Assembly: GCA_947396885.1 (NCBI GenBank)
Contig: OX377203.1
Location: 28,027,253 to 28,091,252, forward strand
Source of the DNA: Heligmosomoides polygyrus polygyrus
Taxonomy: Eukaryota; Nematoda; Chromadorea; Rhabditida; Heligmosomidae
Direction: 5' to 3'
DNA: 64,000 bases
The notes beneath the pieces are model-generated. The model did no database searches, had not been told where the DNA came from, and saw only the letters and a list, made by a program, of their open reading frames with translations. The position numbers and the translations under genes were made by a program. Shown here piece by piece: positions 12,458 to 21,800 of this stretch. Positions within the stretch are counted from its first letter, which is position 1. Each line of letters starts with the position of its first letter.

Positions 12458-12861
12458 CTAGACTGGGACTCCGGGAGGATTTTGGAGCCGCATTAGATCC
12501 GAAAGGCCAATCTCAAGGATTCCAAGTTTCAAATAAGGAAGATTTGCAGATAACGCTACCTCATTCGGCATCGTCTCCTCCGCCGCTGATCCGTTCGAGG
12601 ACCTATCGTCAGAGAAGAGCGGATTGTTGAACTCCGTTCGCAGCATCCCCGAACTGCTAGTGTGAAGATTCCTGAAAGGGAATCCTCGTTGATCAGATAG
12701 ACAGAAGGGTTGTGCTCCCAGATCCTCACCTGGTCGACAGAGTCGACGATATTCGGTACTTCATAGATTGGAAAAGCGGCTGTATATTCGGAACAGATAC
12801 AGTTGTTGGAATCAGCTTCACTTTCCGCTCTACTAATGAGGTGACGGTCTTGGACACGTTG
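12458..12861 (-). CDS. Cytoplasmic tail of the LDL-receptor gene (exons 20-21)
   Basis: Exon 20 (12730-12861) and exon 21 (12458-12671) share phase across a 58-base GTGAGG...TTTCAG intron. The tail contains [11 protein letters not shown], an FxNPxF sorting motif of the kind that recruits clathrin adaptors in this receptor family, then a Ser/Glu-rich stretch. The last exon runs to a stop at 12458. A GTAGCG at about 12558 could be a further donor, but the total length with this stop (909 residues) suits the family. Intron retention in the other frame would encode HNPSVY, an NPxY motif, so tail isoforms are possible. A MITE lies only 17 bases past the stop. Confidence 0.65.
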
Positions 12862-15800
12862 CTGAAAGCAAATCATGGACGATATCTTAGCCTTCGGGTC
12901 ATTACGTTCTTCTGAGAAATGAAGGAAAATTCCTATAATTCGAGGAAACTGAGAAAAATGCTTTCACTTTTCATTTAGAAATTGATTCATAACATATTTC
13001 AAGTTGGTAAAATGAAGGGCAATTTTCATCTACAACACACTCCGGAATCTGAGTTACGAAACGTGCGCAGTCCGACGGATGAAGGCTGTCTTGCCTGATC
13101 TGCTCCATGTAGCGATAGGAGAGGAAGAAGGCGGCAACAATGAGCAAGATGAAGACAACCGTGAACATCAACGTCATCCATAGAGGCCGAGACGTAGCCA
13201 TCTGGGCAGTCAGCTGTTTGGCCGGATTTGCACGTTCGCAGCGGTAGCCCTCGTAGGGGAAGACACAGCTAGAGGAATGGGAATTAGAACGACACCTCAG
13301 GTTGTCAAGTAAGAGTGCAAAGGGCGGGCAACGGCTACCTGCAGACGATCTTCGTCACACGTCCGTGCTCGTTCTTCACGTCGACGCACTCTCCGCCATT
13401 CAGACAACCATCGCCGGAATCGCAACGCTCCTTCATCCACGCCACACCGACGAACGACGAGTCCTGGAAGGGGGCCTCCTCGAATCTTCACCCTGGTACA
13501 GATCAGAGAAAATGCCCCAACCAGAGTCATCGTGTGTCCGCCGCCAGCGACGTCTAATGCGTCGTCGGTGTCACCGTCAGAGTCGCTGGGAGGTGCACAG
13601 TCACCATCGGGTTGCTCGGTGTATCCATCCGGACAGAGACACTGCGGCTGAAGTTCCCCTTCAGCGTTTGAGATGGAAACGCACATCCACTGGCAGGTGC
13701 TCGACAAGCAGGGGAACGACGACGGCGTCAGCTGAAAGTTGCCACCCTGCTGAATTCGCCGCCTTTATTGGGCCATGAAATCGAGGCCCAAAGCCAGGCT
13801 AATGTGGACGTTTTCAGTGGTTTTAGATGGTCTTATCGGAAGAATAGAAGGAGATTTCGAATTGCAAGAAAGAATGCAATTAGAAATTGGACAGGTAAAG
13901 GAGCTATATAGGTTAGGAGAAAGCAATAAGGTAGAGTATGTGAAGGAAATACGTAACTTAGAGCGAAAGGTCGATGTTGCAATAAAGGATGACGCACTGA
14001 GTTACTTATTTAGTTTTGGTATGCGCCGCGCATGCTACCTCTGTGTGATGTCATGAAGGCGATTTGGATGCGTATTTGGCCATACCATATGGACGCGTGT
14101 AGTGCAGAAGAAGGAGGTGCCGGCTGTCACGTTCACCCGATACCAGTTTCCTGGTTCGGATTTCCCGCCAAGGCCAACCAAGCCATGACATCCCATAGGA
14201 GTAGAATGCGTTGCGAACAGATAGAGAAACGCCGTCCTCTATCCTTGTCTTGTTTGGCCATACGATAGCCAGCCGAACAAGTCAGTGCTTTATCCTTCCT
14301 AAACAAATCTGATTCCAATTCAGCGACACGGGAGCGATGGAGGTTGGCCTGGGCTGGAAATCTGAAACAGAAAGCTGGTATCTGGTGCACGGCCAGCATT
14401 TCCTACGACTCTACGACTGCGCTACACGCGCCCAATTTGTGCAATATCGAAAAGAAATGAGGATAAGACCGCAAACCGCAAAGATTAAACGACGGTGGAA
14501 AGCCTCTGTTCGACTGAATGGAGCGTGGTGGGTTTCTCGGAAATTTCTGGGATAATTGACTTTTTTTTTCATTCACAGCTATCCGGAATGGAATCAACAA
14601 ACACCACCACTTCCGATTGTTCTACTACACGGCGCTGCAGTTGAGATACGAGGAGGAAAGCAAAGACGTAAGAAAAACTCTCGGACATGCTCTGGTGGCA
14701 TACACTCGAGGGCAGAGATTCATAAAAACGTCTCAGTAATGAAGCCCAGGGCTCGCTAAGCGTCCCAGGACGATACAACAGACGCCTTTAGTGCTCTGCA
14801 TTTAGCGCACCTGATACATCGAGTGATTAATGGCCAATCCAAACGGCAAGTTGGTGAATGAGTGAATGAGGTGTGACGAGCTGTGATGCGAGCTTAGCTC
14901 GGCGACCTTTAGCGACGAGGAAGCCCTGAATGTGGGTCGTTTAAAATCCGCTACCGGCTCCAAGGTAGCGCTCACCAGTCGGTCCAGTACAAAAATCCGT
15001 TGAAGAACTTCAAGTCGTAGGGATGATGTACTCCTTGAGTGAAGACGACGGTCCTGAAATAGACGGCATCAGACAGGACAAGGTTAGGAATCCGTGCCGC
15101 GTCGATTCAGAAAACCTAATGAAATGTAGCCAGTTGTCACGTAGAACCAACGAATGACCTCTCCCTGGTGTCCAGATTCACTCGCTCGATCATCTCCCGC
15201 TCGACGTCTCCGAAGTAGACGTCGCTTCTGATCAGATCAATTGATATTCCGGTCGGGTACTCAAGCTTACTCTCTACGAGCACTCGAATCTGAATAGAAC
15301 ATCTTCCAGTCTTTGATTATCAGAGAGGGCAAAGCTGCTCAAACATTCGATCCGTCCATGTTGGCGTTCATGATTCGATGGCGGCTGTTGTAGGACTCGA
15401 TCCACACCATCGCTCCTCGATGAGGATGCAGGGCGATTCCTAAATGGAAACGAAGCTCTTCCGGCTTGAGCGACTGTCCCTTCTAGGTTATTTCACAACG
15501 GTGTCTGAGAAGCAGTGAGTTTATTCGGGAGGTACCTGCTCTCGACCCCTGGGCTGATCCTTCTGCCAGTACCTAATCAATCCACTTTGAAGTTCAAGTT
15601 CAGTGAGCCCTTGTAATGATTACCTCTGTAGTGCTGCCGTTTTCCTGGATCACTCAAGTCAGCCGTCTGGCCGCTGACGATTCTTCGACAGAAAAAGCCA
15701 TCCTGAGAACAAACACTTATTCCAGGAGTCGGCGACGGGTCTGAAGCACAGCTAATCGCTCTTAGCTCTCATTTTACTGAATTTGAAAAAGGCATGGCAT

Positions 15801-18800
15801 ATAACGGGAAAACGTCCTTCACAAAGTAGCAGTGGCATGTCAAATGATTTGAAGGAAAGGTTTGTTAGCTCTAATAACCGATTCGGTCTTCTTAGGAGAT
15901 CGTTTCTTCATAGATGAGAGTGCATACCCTGTACATCCACAGTGTGCATGCGGGCTGTTGTTTGTGATCGTCGGCTGTGACATCAAATTGCCCCTCTTCG
16001 AACAAGTTCCTGTGAGCCATTTCTTTGAATGTACCAGTAGCCTAAGCTTCACGAGCAAGCCAAAAGGGGTTGCCCTTGTTGCTGCAAGCGATGTGCGAAT
16101 CGCTTTCAAATTGGAAAGAAACTTGTGCTGGTCCAGCCAGGGGAGGGCAATTTGATTTCCACGAAAACGCGGCTATAATTAGGGGTGTCAGTTGGTGCTG
16201 GAAAAATCATATAAGGGGAACAACCCTGGAGTGAAATGAGTCAAAGCGTTCCAAATTAAGTCGTAAGTCGAAGACATGCCCTTTCAAGTGCTGACATTCT
16301 CTCCTGGAGCTCCTCTGGAGCTAATTGAACGGAACAACGTCGACTCTCGCAGTATTCGTAGATGGATGCTACACAACGTGCTAATTCCAGGAACGAAGGC
16401 AGTGGATTTACTGGGGCCTAAACTAGCTTCCTATGATAACGATGCCCTCATTGACATGTGTAGGGTATAAGATGATAGCACGGAATATTACGTGGCCCAT
16501 TATAGCAGGAAAAATAACAACATGGGAGTAGGTAGTTCTAAATTTGCTGCTTCTGGAAGAGAAGAAATGTGCTATCACGCATAGCAATTTAACATTGGAA
16601 TGCCAGATCGCTTATAGATTGGCTCTAGATAGACGCAGCAGTTTGTAGAACCAACTTGGTTGACTGCCGCAGGTGTATGAATAGTTTTCCTTATCCGAAA
16701 AAACTTGGACAATTCGAAAGGCAGACAAATTTTTGTATAAATGTGCTGCTCATTCATCGAATCGCTCTTCATTTGTAAAACAAACGCAGATTGAAATACT
16801 TCAAGTCCAACGTTCTAAAAAAGAAAATCCTGAAAACTTGACAACTTACAGCGCTGAGTCACAAAGAAATTGCCGCCCATCCAGTCGACTGCCACCTGTC
16901 CGACTCCGATGATGTTCTCCCGAACCACACGCAAAAGACCACCAATCGACACCGCCTTAGCCAAGCCTTCCTTCGCTTCACAATTCAAATTATGAAAAAG
17001 GAGGAAGTGCTTACAACTTCTCCTCGGTGGTCGGCTCCGGAGATGGTGAGGTAGATGAGCTGTCGGTTGAAGAGGAAGTCTATGGAGCGGACGACTCCGT
17101 GTGAGCCGAGCGACTGCACCGTTTCGTAGCCCTCGTGTGATGAACTGGCCTCGAACAGAGGCATCGTTCGTACCTGAACGATACTGGGCACACTGCGGAG
17201 AGAACCTGCTGGCGGTTTGCGTGGGCAGCCTAGAAGGGTGAAGAAAGAGGTCGCCTACTTCGTGTCCTAAAGCGAGAAACAGAGTTCCTTCTTGATCACG
17301 ATCAAGTCGACAGCTGTGGCCGTCGATTCCAAGGCGATAGCCTGGCGCGCAGGTACACAGATATCTGAACGAGAGCTTGAAACGTAGACATAGACAGATG
17401 CTCCATCAGAAAACATCTGCCTAAGCTTAGGGTCTCACTCAGGACTATGGTAGGTTTCCAAGCTCCAAAGCGGTAAATTCTCATACGAGTATAAACGCAA
17501 AAGTTACCCCAATTCATGTTTACTTTTGCAATGAAGATCGCGATTTCTTGAAGGACAAAGATGGTTAAGGTTGGCATTACTCGATCCTTCTGAGATGAGG
17601 TACGAGATCGTCACGCATTCTGGTTTTGTGGGATATCGTGGAGGCAATTGGAATGCACATTTGCCCGATCCAATGATCGGTGACCAGGGGCCAGATTCAT
17701 CAACCACTTACCTGCGGTAACGATACATCGGTTGTCGCGTCTGTTTCTCTGTATGTCTCTATCTCTCTGTATCACATACTACGTAAGCTGGTATGGTGAA
17801 TCCGCGGTAATATGATACCGCGGTATCGTTGATGAATCTGGCCCCATCGGGCAAGTCAGTGTTTTATCGTACCCAAGCGAATTTGGTACCTTCAGCGTCC
17901 CCGTAAGGTTGGAAGACTTGGTTGGCCCGGGCAAAAAATCCGAACTAATGACGTAGAATCGGGTGCACGCGACAGTCGTCGACTCTTTCGATTCTGCTGA
18001 CCCCTGTCCCAATCACAGCACAATCCGCCACAAAACCTTGGATGACAAAAAAGTCAGCGTGACGTTCTGCGATTCAAGCTTTACAGAAGCAACGCTACAG
18101 GTTCGCTCTGTGCTAAACCCAACGCTGCTCTCCAATGGCACCAAAATCCAAAATAAGACCCAAAAACAATTCGAGGAACAATTTTTAGGACATGATGGTG
18201 GTGTCAAGTTAAGAAACACTAGGGTTAGTGTATTCAAGGTGTCAGTTGCAACTCACGATGCGTGCCGATCCTCACAGTAATGCTGGCACTGTTTGGCCTC
18301 TGGTGTCAAACACTCGTCCCGTTGCGTACAAGAATACTCGTCCGAATTTAGAATGGATCCGTGTGGACAGATACATCGAGAACCGGAAAAGCGGATGGTC
18401 AGCAAATAACTGAGGAGAAATGGGGCTTTGAGACAAAAAATGGTGCAATCTCAATGAGCAGGGGGGGGGGTTCTACCTCTGTATTCGTCAAAACGAGTCT
18501 AGTGGCTCTGTTACCTTGTACTTTTCAGCTATTATTATTTCAATATGAGTATGAGGTGAACTCCCTCTTCCCTTCTTGGGATTGCACCAAAAAATCCAAA
18601 CTGCCATCACGCGGTAGAGAAGCTGCAGTTGTGACTGAAGGTCAGTCCTTACACACAGTGGCAGCTTCTCCTGTACCGTCCTTCTCCGGCAGACTGATTC
18701 TACTGCACAGCTGTGAATCTGTGGCATACACTTCAGTTCAGAGTGTATCTCCCTTCAGATGTTCAGTGCGGTGGCGATTGCTTCCACGAAGAGAAGTAGA

Positions 18801-21800
18801 GCTCACATTCTAGCACAATCCTAGTGCAGTTGTGGTCTTCTGCTATATAGGCGAAATATTCTATCCTTCCGCAACTGTATATTGAAAATTTTCAAGCCTA
18901 CAAGATATTGGACCCCATACCCGTATTGCGCCTGGGAGGCTTTAACTCAGTAGGCGTCAAGAAAAGTACTGCAACTCATGAGCAGTGTATCAGGCACACA
19001 AATGCAGAGAGATCACAAAAACCCTCCTCGTCTTCTCCCATCGAGTGTTCGACTCACGTGCATTCGCATTCGCGAGATTTTTCTTGACGATGTCCTCCTA
19101 GATCTCTTTGCGTCTCTGCATTGGGTCAATTCAAGTTCATGGAATTCTAAGGCCAACCCAAGGGCGATTCCACGGTACATAGGTGCAAATCTAGAGGGGG
19201 ATACACGTTATATGTATTCCCATCTAAAATCATAAATCCTCCAACGTCATGAGTCGCGTCGACCTGCTGCCTGCTCTCACCTGATGTACTATGCGTCTAC
19301 TGGCAGAAACGAATGCGCGTCAAGTGCGTAATTGTTGCGATAGCTAAGAGTTGTTCGAACTCGTTCTAGTTCCGTTTCATTCTTTTGAGCTTTATCACCT
19401 CCCAACCTCTCACCCCCCCCCTCAATTAGGAATGCTGTTTTGGTCATTCATCGGATAGATTATAAGGGCAATGGGACATGAGGTTGGGCTGGCTCTACTT
19501 TGTATTGCATGCTTTTATTTCCTATTTAAATGAGAATATCTGTTGGATCCCGCACCAGACTTGCACCCATGGTCTTTTCAGGTGTGCCCATAGCATCTAA
19601 AACGTTGCCCCTTATCTTTATGTGGATCGGCGATGCCTCTACTGTTTCGCGGCACCTTCACATTGCACCTTATCCCTTTGGATCCAGCACCATGGCCTTC
19701 CCAACATTCATCTACCAGCAGAACACAGCCGTCACACTTAGGCAAGAGTCCTGCACTTTTCCCGTAGATTAAACTCACAACATTCCAGTGTAATTCCGCC
19801 AACTCAAGAAGGCTGTAACATTCCTTACAGGGTCGAAACTAAAACCACTGAAAGGCCACTGAAATTCTCTGTGATCTCACCCAGAACCTCAGCGGGGCAG
19901 GGCTGGGAAAACTCTCCCAAGGCAAGTGCTCGGCCTGATTAGACGGAAGAAAGACAACGACCGTCAGCAGTCATGGAGCGATTCTCGGTAAAGAGCTCAT
20001 CTATACCTTCAAGATTTTGTATTGAAATGCCTTCAATGGAGTCAATGGTTTCATAGGGATGAGGAGTTTATAATGCGTATGCGGTAAGCCATGTTGAATA
20101 AATGTAATACTTATTTTTAGCAACGGGAGCTATGGTGGTATATATGAATTTAAACCGCGGGCTTTTCTCAGCTAGTAGAAGAATTACTTCTGATATAACA
20201 TGCCTTGTTAGCTTAACATTCCTTTTTATGTAGCCGAACCATAGAGTTGGCATGTTTTTCGCTTGCTGATCTTGTTGTTTTGTTATTGGCCCAAATGAAT
20301 AAATAAATCAGTAAATAAATATTTGATTTCGATTTTTCTCTTGTACTCTCCACACCAGACATTTGTCTATCCCTGGGGTAAATAAAACAAATAAATAAAT
20401 AAATTAGAAGGCCTTACGGATAGGCTTCGCGGGATAAAATGTAAAATGAAGACGTTAGGGCAACAACGAAGTCACCGGTGATATTAGGTGATATCATATA
20501 TCATGAGACGATTACAGCGCCTGCGATGGTTGACGCCAGCTTGAAACTTCAAGGGACGACTCAAGGAGCCTACAATTTTGGAGCAACACAAATTGACGTC
20601 CTTGCGTGTTTTACTACGCACCGACTGTGCTCACCTATCTTCTTCAGTCTTCCAGTTAGAGCAAGACCCTTTACACTCAGCTTGCTCTGCTCAACCGTGT
20701 AGGCTACGGCCTAAGGAGCAAATTTCGATCTATTCACCTCATACTCGTACCCCAGATGACATCTCATGAATCACGCATCGGGCGTCTAAAGGGCTTCGTT
20801 GGGACGAACCAATGAAGTTAGTGATTCTACGGGAAAGTCATCTTCCTCACAAAGTCAGAGGTATCGCAGTTCCAAGACGAAAAACTCCGTGAGAGCAGCA
20901 GCCCAGAATGCGTACGGGCGAAAAATACTTCTTCGAAATAATCACTGCTGTTTTCGTGCAGCTGTTTCAGCCTCATGTAGCTACTACAGCTGCTACCTTG
21001 TACAAGTTTTGATGTCCAATTCTTCATTAAATCACTGGTCCTGCTTACCTAGAGGTGTGTTGATGCATTTATATTCACATGGGGTCCTTCTTGCTTCGCA
21101 TTCCTTGCAGAGCGGTCCTTCGTCGTCGCCTTCCGGACAATCGAGACTGCCGTCACAAGTGCGATTTGCAGGAATGCACTTCGCTCCTGGAAGAGTCGAG
21201 AATCCTCAGAGGATAGCGGCTGCTATGATTTCACCTTCACCTCCATTACACCGGTGCTCGCCAGGACGACAGAGCTCTGTGACTGTCTCGGCAAGGAAGT
21301 TGTCTACCGACATCTCACAATCAGCCTGAACTCGTCAGACTGATAATTGCGGTGCTGCGTACTGCCAGCAGACCACCCACCTCATCGCTGCCGTCCAGGC
21401 AGTCCTCCTCCCCATCACAGACCCAGTGCTTCGGGAAGCACGCTGTGTGGTCGGCGCACATGACCATGCCCGTCTCACAATGAGTCAGATCATGCTTCTG
21501 CACCGGAGCATCGCTGCCACTTCTGGAGCAGTTCTTTTCATCCTCCTTCAGTGGACAGTCCTATAAAAGTAGGGCTACCTTCTCTGAACTTTCAGCGAAG
21601 CGTGGCCAACATCCGATTAGATAGGCACTCTAGCGGGCCTAAGGTAATAGTCCTTGAGAACAGGAAGCCTTACCGGTTCTCCATCACATAGAAACCTTCG
21701 GCTGATGCACGGACCATGCAGACACTGGAACATGTGGTCAGGGCACTCAGCCTGTGGCATCCTGAAGGTGATGCTTTAGTGTGAGTACAAACTCAATAAA

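Noticed and set aside
18253..18409. Longer version of exon 8 starting after the AG at 18410
   Set aside because: With the phase left by exon 7 it reads into a stop (TT ATT TGC TGA).
19058..19190. Frame resembling a propeller segment ([12 protein letters not shown]) on the minus strand with a GTGAGT donor
   Set aside because: Exons 7 and 8 join in phase without it, and its residues after the first dozen do not follow the YWTD pattern.
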